Assembly (NCBI RefSeq): GCF_030538495.1
Contig: NZ_JAUNTW010000004.1
Span: forward strand, 62,001 to 126,000
Direction: 5' to 3'
From: Paracoccus sp. (in: a-proteobacteria)
GTDB lineage: Bacteria; Pseudomonadota; Alphaproteobacteria; Rhodobacterales; Rhodobacteraceae
Length of the DNA: 64,000 nt
Below are positions 36,065 to 45,465 of the stretch, piece after piece; position 1 is the first letter of the stretch, and every line of letters starts with the position of its first letter. Below the pieces are notes generated by a model. The model was not told where the DNA came from. It worked only from the letters and a program-made list of their open reading frames with translations, and made no database searches. The position numbers and the translations under genes were made by a program.

Positions 36065-36080
36065 AGCCTTTGGGGGCAGG

Positions 36081-39000
36081 TCAGGCCACCAGAGCCTCGG
36101 CCCGTTTCAGATCCACGCTGACCAATTGGCTGACGCCCTGTTCCACCATCGTCACGCCGAACAGGCGATCCATGCGGGCCATGGTGACGGCGTGGTGGGT
36201 GATGATCAAAAACCGCGTATCCGTGCGGCGCGTCATTTCGTCCAGCAGGTCGCAGAAGCGGCTGACATTGGCGTCGTCCAGGGGGGCGTCCACTTCGTCC
36301 AGAACACAGATCGGGGCGGGGTTGGCCAAAAACACCGCAAAGATCAGCGCCATAGCGGTCAGCGTCTGTTCCCCGCCTGACAGCAGCGACAGCGTGGACA
36401 GGCGTTTTCCGGGGGGCTGGCACATGATTTCCAGACCCGCTTCCAGCGGGTCATCGGATTCGACCAGCACCAGACGCGCCTCGCCCCCGCCGAACAGAGT
36501 CGTGAACAGCGTGGTGAAATTGGCGTTCACCGTTTCAAACGCCGCCAGCAGGCGTTCGCGACCTTCGCGGTTCAGGCTGCCGATCCCGGCGCGCAATTTG
36601 CTGATCGCGGCTTCCAGATCGGCCTTTTCCGCCGCCAATTGGTTGCGTTCGGATTCCAGTTCTTTCTGGTCATCTTCGGCCCGCAGGTTGACCGCGCCCA
36701 GACCGTCGCGTTGTGTGCGCAGGCGGGCGATCTGATCTTCGATCGCGGGGATGGGCGTATCGGGGGGCGTGTCGCCCAACAGCGCCAGCAAATCCTGCGG
36801 GGTTTTGTCGGTTTCCTCGGCGATGCGGGCGCGGGCTGTGGCTTCGCTGTCCTGCGCCGCCTCGGCACGGGCATGGGCGGCGGCGCGGGCTTCGCGGGCG
36901 TCGGATGCGGCGCGTTCGCAGTCGCGTTCGGTATGGGCGGCGGCGCGGGCGGCGTCATCACCGGCGGCCAAGGCGTCGCGCGCATGGGTCAGCCGCGTTT
37001 CGGCCTGCGCCTGACGTTCGGCCAGATCGGCGCGGCGCTGCGCCAGCACCGCGGGTTGCGCCGACGCGCCCGCCAATTCGTCACGCGCCCCGTCGCGGCG
37101 CTGCACCAGTTCGGCAGCGCGGGTGCCGGCCTGTTGCAGACGCAGACGCCAGCCGGAATCCTCTTTCGCGATGTCTTGCAGGCGTTTCAGGCGGGCGTTG
37201 CCGTCGCGTTTCAATTCATCCAAGGCCGCGCGGCGGGTCAGGGTGGCGATGCGCGCGGCTTCGACCCCGGTGCGGGCATGTTCGACCGCCGCCGCCGCAT
37301 CGCCCTGATCGGGCAGATCGGCCAGCACCTGTTCGGCATCCCCCAAACGCGCGCGCGCGTCCGAGGCATCGGCCTGATGCCGGGCCAGTTCGCCGCGCGC
37401 CGATTCCACCCGCGCCTGCGCCAGCGACAGATCCGATTCCGCCCGCGTCACCGCCCGCGCCGCATCCGACAGCGCGCGTTCCGCATCGCGCCGCGCATCG
37501 CGGGCGGATTTTTCGACCGCGCCCGCGTCAGACAGAACCGAACGCGCGTCGTCGTGATCATCGCGGGCGGCGTCGGCGCGGGCCTGCGCCGCGTCCGATT
37601 GCACGGTCAGATCGCGCAATTCGTTCACCTTTTGCAGATGCAGCGCGGCGGATGATGACGCATCGCCCGCCAGAACCCGCATCCCGTCCCAGCGGAACAG
37701 ATCGCCTGCCGGAGTCACCAGCCGCTGACCGGGGCGCAGCGCGGATTGCGCCGCCGCTGCCGCGCCCGCATCGACCGCGACCCCGGTTTGCGACAGACGC
37801 CGCGCCAGAACATCGGGACCGCTGACATGCGGGGCCATGGGCTGCACCCCGTCGGGCAGGGGCTGGGCCGCGTCCCAATCGGGCAAGTCGTGCCAGCCGG
37901 TGCCGCCGTCCCGCGACAGACCCGCGCGCAGATCATCGCCCAATGCGGCACCAAAGGCCGCCTCATAGCCGCGCGCGACCTGCACCTGATCCAGCAGCGC
38001 ATCGCCCCCCGATTGCCCGCGTTCGACCAGACGGCGCAGGGCGGTGATTTCGGCGGCCAAGGCTGCGGCCTCGCCTTCGGCGGATGCGCGGGCGGCGCGG
38101 GTCGTGGCTTCGTGCGATTCGGCGTCGGAACGGGCGGCTTCGGCGTCGGACAGGGCGTATTCCGCCGCCTCGACCCGTTCGCGGGCGGCGTCTTGGGCGG
38201 CTTCGGATTGATCCAAGGCCGTTTGCGCGGCGACCCCGGCGGCGGCGGCCTGATCGGCGGCGGCATTGGCCGCATCCGCCGCATGGGTGGCGCGGTCCAT
38301 CATCGCGCGCAGATCGGAGGCCAGACGTTCGGCGGATTGATGGCGGGCGCCCAGACGCGCGGCTTCGTCCGTCAGTTCGGCCAGTCGCGCCTCGACCTCG
38401 CGCAGGGCGTCGGCGGCCTCATCCGCGGCGGCATTGGCGGCGTCCAGACGGTCATCATGGCCTGCGCCCGCGCGTTCCAGTTCGGCGCGTTCCCAAGCCA
38501 ATTGTTCGACCACCTCACCCGCATCGCGGTTCAGCGCGTCTTCGCGGTCGATGTCGCGATCGAGCTGAGCGATCCGCGCGGTCAGGGCGGCAATCGCGGT
38601 CGCGGCGCGGGCTTCGGCGTCGTCCAGGGCCTCGGATTCCACCGTCACGCGCGACAGCAGGGCGGCGGCGATCTGTTCTTCTTCGCGCAGGGGGGGCAGT
38701 GCGTCGTCGGCGTCCTGACGGCGCGCGGTTGCGTCGCTGGCGGCGCGCCCCGCTTCGCCCGCCGCGCGGGTCGCCTGCGCCAAAGCGTCAGCGGCGGCGA
38801 TCCGGGCGGCGTCAGCATCGGCCCAGCGGCGATACAGCAACACCCCTTCGGCCAGACGCAGCGCCGCGCCGATTTCGCGATACCGCGCCGCCGCCCGCGC
38901 CTGCCGCGCCAGACTGGCCGCCTGCGTCGTCAGCTGATCCAGCGTGTCATCCACCCGCGTCAGGTTATTTTCCGCGCCGTTCAGTTTCAGTTCGGCCTCG

Positions 39001-39548
39001 TGCCGGCGTTGATAGAGGCCGGAAATCCCCGCCGCCTCCTCCAGCACGCGGCGGCGGTTTTTCGGCTTGGCGTTGATCAATTCGCTGATCTGCCCCTGCC
39101 GGACCAAAGCGGGGCTGTGCGCACCGGTAGAGGCATCGGCAAACAGCATCTGCACATCGCGCGCCCGCACGTCTTTGCCCGCGATTTTATAGGCGCTGCC
39201 CGCGTCGCGCGTGATCCGGCGGGTGATGTCGAAATGATCGTCATCGTTGAACCCTGCGGGGGCCAGACGGTCGCGGTTATCGACGGTCAGCGACACTTCG
39301 GCATGGCCGCGCGCGGAACGGCGGCTGGTCCCGGCAAAAATCACATCCTCCATCCCGTCGCCGCGCATGGCGGTCGGGCGGTTTTCGCCCATGACCCACC
39401 GCAGCGCTTCGAGCAGATTGGATTTGCCGCAGCCATTGGGACCGACAACGCCGGTCAGCCCCTCGCGGATGATCAGATCCGTGGGGTCAACAAAGCTTTT
39501 AAATCCGTTCAGGCGCAGGCGGTCAAAACGCAAGGGGGCGGGGTCCAC
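36081..39548 (-). CDS. smc: Chromosome segregation SMC ATPase
   Basis: A 1155-residue SMC with an N-terminal ATPase lobe (Walker A G-P-N-G-C-G-K-S, 36-43), a first coiled coil rich in Ala/Arg/Glu, a hinge around the middle (G-Y-E-A-A-F-G-A-A-L-G-D-D-L), a second coiled coil, and a C-terminal lobe with signature L-S-G-G-E-Q-T-L-T-A and Walker B I-C-V-L-D-E-V-D-A-P-L-D. With ScpA/ScpB it organises newly replicated DNA. The start is taken as GTG 39548; a TTG five codons in is an alternative because neither has a strong binding site. ScpA/B are not in the window. Confidence 0.95.
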   Translation of the reverse strand: MDPAPLRFDRLRLNGFKSFVDPTDLIIREGLTGVVGPNGCGKSNLLEALRWVMGENRPTAMRGDGMEDVIFAGTSRRSARGHAEVSLTVDNRDRLAPAGFNDDDHFDITRRITRDAGSAYKIAGKDVRARDVQMLFADASTGAHSPALVRQGQISELINAKPKNRRRVLEEAAGISGLYQRRHEAELKLNGAENNLTRVDDTLDQLTTQAASLARQARAAARYREIGAALRLAEGVLLYRRWADADAARIAAADALAQATRAAGEAGRAASDATARRQDADDALPPLREEEQIAAALLSRVTVESEALDDAEARAATAIAALTARIAQLDRDIDREDALNRDAGEVVEQLAWERAELERAGAGHDDRLDAANAAADEAADALREVEARLAELTDEAARLGARHQSAERLASDLRAMMDRATHAADAANAAADQAAAAGVAAQTALDQSEAAQDAARERVEAAEYALSDAEAARSDAESHEATTRAARASAEGEAAALAAEITALRRLVERGQSGGDALLDQVQVARGYEAAFGAALGDDLRAGLSRDGGTGWHDLPDWDAAQPLPDGVQPMAPHVSGPDVLARRLSQTGVAVDAGAAAAAQSALRPGQRLVTPAGDLFRWDGMRVLAGDASSSAALHLQKVNELRDLTVQSDAAQARADAARDDHDDARSVLSDAGAVEKSARDARRDAERALSDAARAVTRAESDLSLAQARVESARGELARHQADASDARARLGDAEQVLADLPDQGDAAAAVEHARTGVEAARIATLTRRAALDELKRDGNARLKRLQDIAKEDSGWRLRLQQAGTRAAELVQRRDGARDELAGASAQPAVLAQRRADLAERQAQAETRLTHARDALAAGDDAARAAAHTERDCERAASDAREARAAAHARAEAAQDSEATARARIAEETDKTPQDLLALLGDTPPDTPIPAIEDQIARLRTQRDGLGAVNLRAEDDQKELESERNQLAAEKADLEAAISKLRAGIGSLNREGRERLLAAFETVNANFTTLFTTLFGGGEARLVLVESDDPLEAGLEIMCQPPGKRLSTLSLLSGGEQTLTAMALIFAVFLANPAPICVLDEVDAPLDDANVSRFCDLLDEMTRRTDTRFLIITHHAVTMARMDRLFGVTMVEQGVSQLVSVDLKRAEALVA

Positions 39549-39669
39549 GATTCGGGCGGTCCGGCATTGTTTCCAGAACCACGCCCCAAGTCAACATATC
39601 GCGGCATATGGCCCAGTTATCCACAAAATACGGCTGGCCCCGGCGCACGGCCCCGCGTAACATGCGCGT

Positions 39670-40023
39670 ATGATTGAATCGCTGGCCATTATCCTTGGAT
39701 TTCAACTGATGGGCGAGATCGCCGCGCGCGGCCTGTCCCTGCCCTTGCCCGGTCCTGTGGTGGGGCTGGTGGCACTGGTCATCGCCTGCCTGATCCGGCC
39801 CGCACTGGCCGACCGCCTGCGCCCCACAACCACGGGGTTGCTGGCGCATCTGTCGCTGTTCTTTGTCCCGGCAGGCGTGGGGGTGGTGGCGCATTGGGAT
39901 GTGCTGCGGACCCAAGGGGTTGGGCTGGCTGTCGCGCTGATCTTGTCCACAATGCTGGCGATTGCGGCGGGGGCATGGGCGTTCGTGTTGGTCGCCCGCT
40001 GGACGGGGGCGGGCGATGACTGA
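39670..40023 (+). CDS. CidA/LrgA family membrane protein
   Basis: A 117-residue protein with four hydrophobic helices. It has the family signature F-Q-L-M-G-E near the start and P-L-P-G-P-V-V-G-L then L-F-F-V-P-A-G-V-G-V-V in the middle. It pairs with the LrgB-like gene, which overlaps it by 8 bases. CidA/LrgA proteins are holin-like; in many bacteria the pair affects pyruvate or glycolate transport and autolysis. Confidence 0.85.
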   Translation: MIESLAIILGFQLMGEIAARGLSLPLPGPVVGLVALVIACLIRPALADRLRPTTTGLLAHLSLFFVPAGVGVVAHWDVLRTQGVGLAVALILSTMLAIAAGAWAFVLVARWTGAGDD

Positions 40024-40735
40024 CGCGGCGCTGATCTGGTCCTATCTGGCGCAGGAACCGCTGTTATGGCTGACCGCGACGCTGGCCGCCTATCTGGCGG
40101 GGCAGGCCGGGTTCCGCGCGTCGGGACGGCAAAGCTGGGCAAACCCGGTGCTGATCGCGGTGATGCTGCTGGCGGTGCTGCTATGGGTCAGTGGGACGGA
40201 TTACCGCACCTATTTCCAAGGGGCGCAGTTCGTGCATTTCATGCTTGGCCCCGCGACGGTGGCACTGGCGCTGCCGCTCTATGACAATCTGCCGCGGGTG
40301 CGGCGGGCGTTCTGGCCGATGCTGGCGGCGCTGATCGTCGGGTCGGGCGTGGCGGTTCTGTCGGCACTGGCGATTGCGCGCGGCTTTGGCGTGGATACGC
40401 CGGTGCTGGCGGCACTGGCGCCGAAATCCACCACAGCCCCCGTCGCCATCGGCATTGCGGAAAAAATCGGCGGAGCGCCGACGCTGGCCGCTGTTCTGGT
40501 GCTGATCACGGGGATATTCGGCGCGATCATCGCCACGCCGCTGCTGAACACGCTGCGCATCCGCGACTGGCGCGCGCGGGGCTTTGCGGTCGGCGTCGCC
40601 GCCCACGGCATCGGCACCGCCCGCGCCTTTCAGGTCAACGAAACCGCCGGCGCGTTTGCGGGCATCGGTATGGGGCTGAATGCGGTTCTGACCGCCATCA
40701 TCGCACCCGTGGCGTTGCGCCTGTTCGCGGGGTAG
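40016..40735 (+). CDS. LrgB/CidB family membrane protein
   Basis: A 239-residue protein with six to eight hydrophobic helices and LrgB-family motifs: F-M-L-G-P-A-T-V-A-L-A-L-P-L-Y, A-P-K-S-T-T-A-P-V-A-I and A-A-H-G-I-G-T-A-R-A. The ATG lies inside the end of the lrgA-type gene (ATGACTGA). The two are probably one transport unit. Confidence 0.88.
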   Translation: MTDAALIWSYLAQEPLLWLTATLAAYLAGQAGFRASGRQSWANPVLIAVMLLAVLLWVSGTDYRTYFQGAQFVHFMLGPATVALALPLYDNLPRVRRAFWPMLAALIVGSGVAVLSALAIARGFGVDTPVLAALAPKSTTAPVAIGIAEKIGGAPTLAAVLVLITGIFGAIIATPLLNTLRIRDWRARGFAVGVAAHGIGTARAFQVNETAGAFAGIGMGLNAVLTAIIAPVALRLFAG

Positions 40736-40743
40736 CTTTTCTT

Positions 40744-40796
40744 GAGTATTTATGCACAGAAGAAACCCCGGTCGCTTCTTCTGTGCATAAATACTC
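40744..40796. repeat. Perfect 21-bp inverted repeat between lrgB and nrdJ
   Basis: The left arm (40744-40764) begins GAGTATTTATGCACAGAAGA. The right arm (40776-40796) is its exact reverse complement over 21 bases, around an 11-base loop. The left arm recurs identically at 63875-63895 near the end of the window. Placed between convergent genes, it would act as a two-way terminator or 3'-end barrier. It belongs to the CAGAAGA-core family. Confidence 0.85.
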
Positions 40797-40872
40797 ATAT
40801 TCAACCGCGCGGCTGGGGGGGGGACGCCGCAGGTGGGGTGCCGCGCGGATATGTCCCCGCGCGGCCCTGTCG

Positions 40873-43800
40873 TCAGCTGCAGCCGCTGGTGCCGCCGCAG
40901 GTGTTGCACTTCATGCAGGTGCCGTTGCGGACCAGCGTATAGTTGCCACATTCGCCGCAGGGGTCGCCTTCGTAGCCTTGCATTTTGGCGCGACTGCGCA
41001 GGTCCATGGCGACGGTGGCGGTTGCGACCTGAACGGTTTCGGCAACCGTCGTGCTGTCGGTGTTCAGCATCATCAGATCCTGCGGCAGGCGTTTGCGCAG
41101 ATACCCGGCGCTGCTGATTTGTTTCAGCATCGTCAGCGATTTCAGTTCCGCCTGTTCGGTGACCGCGCCGACATTGCGTGATCCTTCGGCCTCGCCGCCG
41201 CCCAGATCGTCGAACGACGCGCCTTGCGGTTTGACATGCGCCAGATCGGTGCGGTCCAGATAGGACACGGCCAGTTCGCGGAACACATAATCCAGAATGG
41301 ATGTCGCGTTTTTGATGCTGTCATTGCCCTGCACCATCCCCGCCGGTTCAAAGCGGGTAAAGGTGAACGCGTCCACGAATTCTTCCAGCGGGACACCATA
41401 TTGCAGGCCCACCGACACGGCGATCGCAAAGTTGTTCATCATGGCGCGGAAGCCCGCACCCTCTTTGTGCATGTCGATGAAGATTTCGCCCAGACTGCCG
41501 TTGTCATATTCGCCGGTGCGCAGATAGACCTTATGCCCGCCGATCACGGCTTTCTGAGTGTAACCCTTGCGCCGCTGCGGCAGTTTTTCGCGGTGACTGC
41601 GCACGGCCTCTTTGATGATGATTTTCTCGACGATTTTTTCCGCGATGACGGCGGCTTTTTCCTGCGGGCTGCCGGTTTCCAGCAGTTCCGCGGCGTCGTC
41701 GTCATCTTCGACCAGAGCGGCGGCCAGAGGCTGCGACAGCTTGGACCCGTCGCGATACAGCGCGTTCGCCTTGATCCCCAGCGACCATGACAGTTCATAG
41801 GCGGCCAAGGCGTCGGCAATGGTCGCGTCATTCGGCATGTTGATCGTTTTGCTGATCGCGCCCGAGATAAACGACTGCGCGGCGGCCATCATGCGGATAT
41901 GGCTGTCCACCGACAAATACCGGGTGCCGCGCTTGCCGCAGGCATTGGCGCAGTCGAAAACCGCGTAATCGGCGGGGCGCAGATGGGGCGCGCCCTCCAG
42001 CGTCATGGTGCCGCACACATGGTCATTGGCCGCGTCAATCTGCGTCTTGGTGAATCCCAGATGCCGCAGCAGATCGAACGCCGGGTCGTTCAGTTTGTCC
42101 GCCGGGATGCCCAGCGTGCCTTTGCAGAAATCTTCGCCCAGCGTCCACTGGTTGAACACGAAGCGGATGTCAAAGGCCGAGGCCAGTGCCGCTTCGACCT
42201 TTTCGATCTCGGCCGGGCCAAAGCCGTGGCCAGCCAGCGCGGTGTGGTTGATGCCGGGGCAATTGCCGATGCTGCCGTGGCCGACCGCATAGGCGATGAT
42301 TTCCTCGATCTGGGCCGAGCCATAGCCAAGCGCAGTCAGCGCCGCCGGAACCGACTGGTTGATGATCTTGAAGTAACCGCCGCCCGCCAGCTTTTTGAAT
42401 TTCACCAGCGCAAAGTCGGGTTCGATGCCGGTGGTGTCGCAATCCATCACCAGACCGATGGTGCCGGTCGGCGCGATCACGGTTGCCTGCGCGTTGCGAT
42501 AGCCGTGCGCCTGACCCAAGGTCAGCGCGTCGTCCCATGCGCTGCGGGCCAGATCGACCAGCCGCTGATCCGGGCAGTTCGCCGCGTCCAGCGCCACCGG
42601 GGCGACGTTGACGTCCTGATAATCGCCGCTGCCATGCGCCGCCGCGCGGTGGTTGCGGATCACCCGCAGCATGTGATCGGCGTTGCGGGCATAGCCGGGG
42701 AACGGGCCAAGCTCGCCCGCCATTTCGGCGCTGGTGGCATAGGATACGCCGGTCATGATCGCGGTCAGCGCCCCGCACAGCGCGCGGCCCTGATCGCTGT
42801 CATAGCCAAGGCCCATATTCATCAGCAAGCCACCGATATTGGCATAGCCAAGCCCAAGCGTGCGGTAATCATAGGACCGCTGCGCGATTTCCTTGGACGG
42901 GAATTGCGCCATCAGCACGCTGATTTCCAGCGTCACCGTCCACAGCCGCGTCGCGTGGATATAGCCGCCCGCATCGAACTGACCGTCATGCAGGAAGGTC
43001 AGCAGGTTCATCGAGGCAAGGTTGCAGGCGGTATCGTCAAGGAACATATATTCGCTGCACGGATTCGACCCGCGGATCGCGCCATCCTCCGGGCAGGTAT
43101 GCCATGCGTTCACCGTGTCGTGGAACTGGATGCCGGGGTCGGCGCAAGCCCATGCGGCATGGCCGATCTGATCCCACAATTCACGGGCATTGACGGTCTT
43201 GGCGACCTTGCCATCGGTGCGGCGCAGCAATTCCCACGGCGCATCGTCACGCACAGCTTTCAGGAACGCATCCGTCACCCGAACCGAGTTGTTCGAGTTC
43301 TGCCCCGAAACGCTGATATAGGCCTCAGAGTCCCAATCCGTATCGTAGGTCGGGAACTCAATGGAATCAAACCCCTGCCGTGCATATTGCAGAACGCGGT
43401 TGATATAGGTTTCCGGGATCATCGCACGTTTCGCGGCACGGATCGCGGTTTTCAGCCCCGCGTTCTTTGCCGGGTCGGTGGCATCATCCATGCTGCCATC
43501 CCATTCACGGATCGCGGCAAAAATCTCGTTCAGCCGCGCCTCATGCATCTTGGAACCGGCGACCAGAGAGGCGACCTTTTGTTCCTCGATCACCTTCCAG
43601 TTGATGAAGGCTTCAATATCGGGGTGATCCATGTCGCAGATCACCATCTTGGCCGCGCGGCGGGTGGTGCCGCCCGATTTAATCGCGCCCGCTGCCCGGT
43701 CGCCGATCTTGAGGAACCCCATCAGCCCCGAGGATTTGCCACCGCCCGACAGCTTTTCCCCCTCGCCGCGCAAGGATGAAAAGTTGGTGCCGGTGCCGCT

Positions 43801-44484
43801 GCCGTATTTGAACAGACGCGCCTCGCGGACCCACAGATCCATGATCCCGCCCTCGTTCACCAGATCATCGCTGACCGACTGGATAAAGCAGGCGTGCGGC
43901 TGCGGGTGTTCATAGGCGCTGTCGGATTTGACCAGCTTGCCGGTCTTGTAATCGACATAGAAATGGCCCTGCGACGGCCCGTTGATCCCATAGGCCCAGT
44001 GCAGGCCGGTGTTGAACCATTGCGGGCTGTTCGGCGCGGCCATCTGACGGGCCAGCATAAACCGCATTTCGTCGTAATAGGCGCGGGCGTCGGATTCGGC
44101 GGTGAAATAACCACCCTTCCACCCCCAATAGGCCCACGCACCGGCCAGACGGTCAAACACCTGCCGCGCACTGGTTTCTCCGCCAAAGCGTGCGTTTTCC
44201 GGCAGTTGCGCCAGAGCGGCCTCATCGGGGACCGACCGCCACAGGAATTCGGGAACGCCCTTTTCCTTGACCCGTTTCAGGGCGGCGGGGATGCCCGCTT
44301 TGCGGAAATATTTCTGCGCGATCACGTCGCTTGCGACCTGAGACCAACCTTGCGGAACCTCGACCTGATCGTTGTGGAACACGATGCTGCCGTCAGGATT
44401 GCGGATTTCGCTGGTTGTGGTGGTAAAGGCGATGTCGCCATAAGCACCTGATTTGTCAGTCGTAAAGCGCCGTTCGATTTTCAT
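40873..44484 (-). CDS. nrdJ: Class II (adenosylcobalamin-dependent) ribonucleotide reductase
   Basis: A 1203-residue NrdJ. N-terminal E-F-L-W-R-S-V-P-D and [10 protein letters not shown] blocks are followed by the catalytic barrel with [18 protein letters not shown] and a P-T-G-T-I segment. The C-terminus ends in a Cys-rich tail (G-E-C-G-N-Y and C-M-K-C-N-T-C-G-G) used for disulfide exchange. It makes deoxyribonucleotides using coenzyme B12 and is oxygen independent. I start at MKIERRF; an upstream MKTTAYG is possible. The long empty upstream region carries candidate regulatory sites. Confidence 0.95.
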   Translation of the reverse strand: MKIERRFTTDKSGAYGDIAFTTTTSEIRNPDGSIVFHNDQVEVPQGWSQVASDVIAQKYFRKAGIPAALKRVKEKGVPEFLWRSVPDEAALAQLPENARFGGETSARQVFDRLAGAWAYWGWKGGYFTAESDARAYYDEMRFMLARQMAAPNSPQWFNTGLHWAYGINGPSQGHFYVDYKTGKLVKSDSAYEHPQPHACFIQSVSDDLVNEGGIMDLWVREARLFKYGSGTGTNFSSLRGEGEKLSGGGKSSGLMGFLKIGDRAAGAIKSGGTTRRAAKMVICDMDHPDIEAFINWKVIEEQKVASLVAGSKMHEARLNEIFAAIREWDGSMDDATDPAKNAGLKTAIRAAKRAMIPETYINRVLQYARQGFDSIEFPTYDTDWDSEAYISVSGQNSNNSVRVTDAFLKAVRDDAPWELLRRTDGKVAKTVNARELWDQIGHAAWACADPGIQFHDTVNAWHTCPEDGAIRGSNPCSEYMFLDDTACNLASMNLLTFLHDGQFDAGGYIHATRLWTVTLEISVLMAQFPSKEIAQRSYDYRTLGLGYANIGGLLMNMGLGYDSDQGRALCGALTAIMTGVSYATSAEMAGELGPFPGYARNADHMLRVIRNHRAAAHGSGDYQDVNVAPVALDAANCPDQRLVDLARSAWDDALTLGQAHGYRNAQATVIAPTGTIGLVMDCDTTGIEPDFALVKFKKLAGGGYFKIINQSVPAALTALGYGSAQIEEIIAYAVGHGSIGNCPGINHTALAGHGFGPAEIEKVEAALASAFDIRFVFNQWTLGEDFCKGTLGIPADKLNDPAFDLLRHLGFTKTQIDAANDHVCGTMTLEGAPHLRPADYAVFDCANACGKRGTRYLSVDSHIRMMAAAQSFISGAISKTINMPNDATIADALAAYELSWSLGIKANALYRDGSKLSQPLAAALVEDDDDAAELLETGSPQEKAAVIAEKIVEKIIIKEAVRSHREKLPQRRKGYTQKAVIGGHKVYLRTGEYDNGSLGEIFIDMHKEGAGFRAMMNNFAIAVSVGLQYGVPLEEFVDAFTFTRFEPAGMVQGNDSIKNATSILDYVFRELAVSYLDRTDLAHVKPQGASFDDLGGGEAEGSRNVGAVTEQAELKSLTMLKQISSAGYLRKRLPQDLMMLNTDSTTVAETVQVATATVAMDLRSRAKMQGYEGDPCGECGNYTLVRNGTCMKCNTCGGTSGCS

Positions 44485-44931
44485 GCCTGCCCCGTAAGCC
44501 GTTGTTTTCATTTTGCCGCCGCATCGCAAACCCGCGCGCTTGCCCCCCTGCGCATGGCAAAGGTTCCCCGCCTGCAATCGCAGCGGTTCAGGGTCGCGTG
44601 GGTGTTGCGGGCGATGCGTATGGCGTGTTTTTCGCCACAACATCTTGCGCCCGACATGGTTCATTCCACAAATTGCAGCGATCTTTTGCGCGGATCAACC
44701 GGTTTTTTTGCACCTTATGGGGCAGTTTTTCGTTGACATAACCGGATTGTCACATGTCCCGGATTCGTTCACAGGCGCGGGGCGAAATGGCGGCGCTTTG
44801 GCGCGGCGGCGGGATTTTTGCAATCTGGGCGGGGTCTTAGGCGCGGTTGTTCTGGGGTTATCCACAGGGTTATCCCCGTGTCATCCACCGGTCATCAACA
44901 GCGGTTGCCAAAAGGTCACAGCCGGCGGATT
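44485..44931 (-). promoter_or_regulatory. 447-base non-coding region upstream of nrdJ
   Basis: No credible gene. CCACAACATCTTGCG (44635-44649) resembles the NrdR box of alphaproteobacteria. A weaker CCACAAATTGC copy begins exactly 31 bases further (44666), a helical spacing often seen for paired NrdR boxes. TTATCCACA (44858-44866) is a perfect DnaA-box 9-mer, followed by TTATCCCCG. The 5-FCL gene ends at the distal edge. Confidence 0.4.
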
Positions 44932-45465
44932 TCAGCGCAGCGGCGTGAGGATGTCACGGTCGGTCACAATCAGGTCCAGCGGCTGATCAAAGGCGTCGGT
45001 CGGCACGCGGGCCAGTTCCTGCACCGCCCAGGCCAGCCCAATCGCCACCACCGGCCCCGATTTTCGCAGCAATTCCAGCGTTCTGTCGTAATATCCGCCG
45101 CCATAGCCCAGCCGGTTGCCCGCCCGGTCAAAGCCGACCAGCGGCACAATCAGCACATCGGGGCGCAAGGCGGGCGCCGAATCATCGGGGTGCTGGGTGC
45201 CAAACGGTCCGGGCTGCAAGTCGCCGCCATCCCAAGCGCGAAAGATCAGCGGCACCGCGCGCCCGGTCACCACCGGCAGGCATAGCGGCCCGTTATGCAC
45301 AGCCATGGCGGGGCAGGGGTCGGCTTCGCCCCGCATGGGCCAGTAACCGGCCAGAGCGCGCCCGTGATGGGGAGACAGCGCCGCGATTAGCCTTGTGGTT
45401 AACGCATCCGCATCGCCGCCCCTTTGCCGCGCGGCCAAGGCCCGCGCGCGCAGGTCGCGCTTCAT
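44932..45465 (-). CDS. 5-formyltetrahydrofolate cyclo-ligase
   Basis: A 177-residue 5-FCL, at the short end of the family. The N-terminal K-R-x-L-R-x-R and G-Y-W-P-M-R-G-E-A-D blocks are followed by the diagnostic L-G-Y-G-G-G-Y-Y-D-R-T-L substrate loop. It converts 5-formyl-THF to 5,10-methenyl-THF with ATP. Its start overlaps the mgtE stop (ATGA), an unusual pairing that suggests co-transcription with the magnesium transporter. Confidence 0.9.
   Translation of the reverse strand: MKRDLRARALAARQRGGDADALTTRLIAALSPHHGRALAGYWPMRGEADPCPAMAVHNGPLCLPVVTGRAVPLIFRAWDGGDLQPGPFGTQHPDDSAPALRPDVLIVPLVGFDRAGNRLGYGGGYYDRTLELLRKSGPVVAIGLAWAVQELARVPTDAFDQPLDLIVTDRDILTPLR

Noticed and set aside
39617-39625. 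Perfect DnaA-box 9-mers here, at 24038-24046 (reverse) and at 44858-44866, as a possible replication origin
   Set aside because: The three are single, tens of kb apart or nearly so, without an AT-rich unwinding region, dnaA, parAB or a clear cluster. A few chance copies are expected in 64 kb.
37746-39677. A 643-codon open frame antisense to smc
   Set aside because: Shadow of the Ala/Arg/Glu-rich coiled coil of SMC, which has intact ATPase motifs on the other strand.
41899-43779. A 626-codon open frame antisense to nrdJ
   Set aside because: NrdJ motifs are continuous on the minus strand; the antisense translation matches no family and has no binding site.
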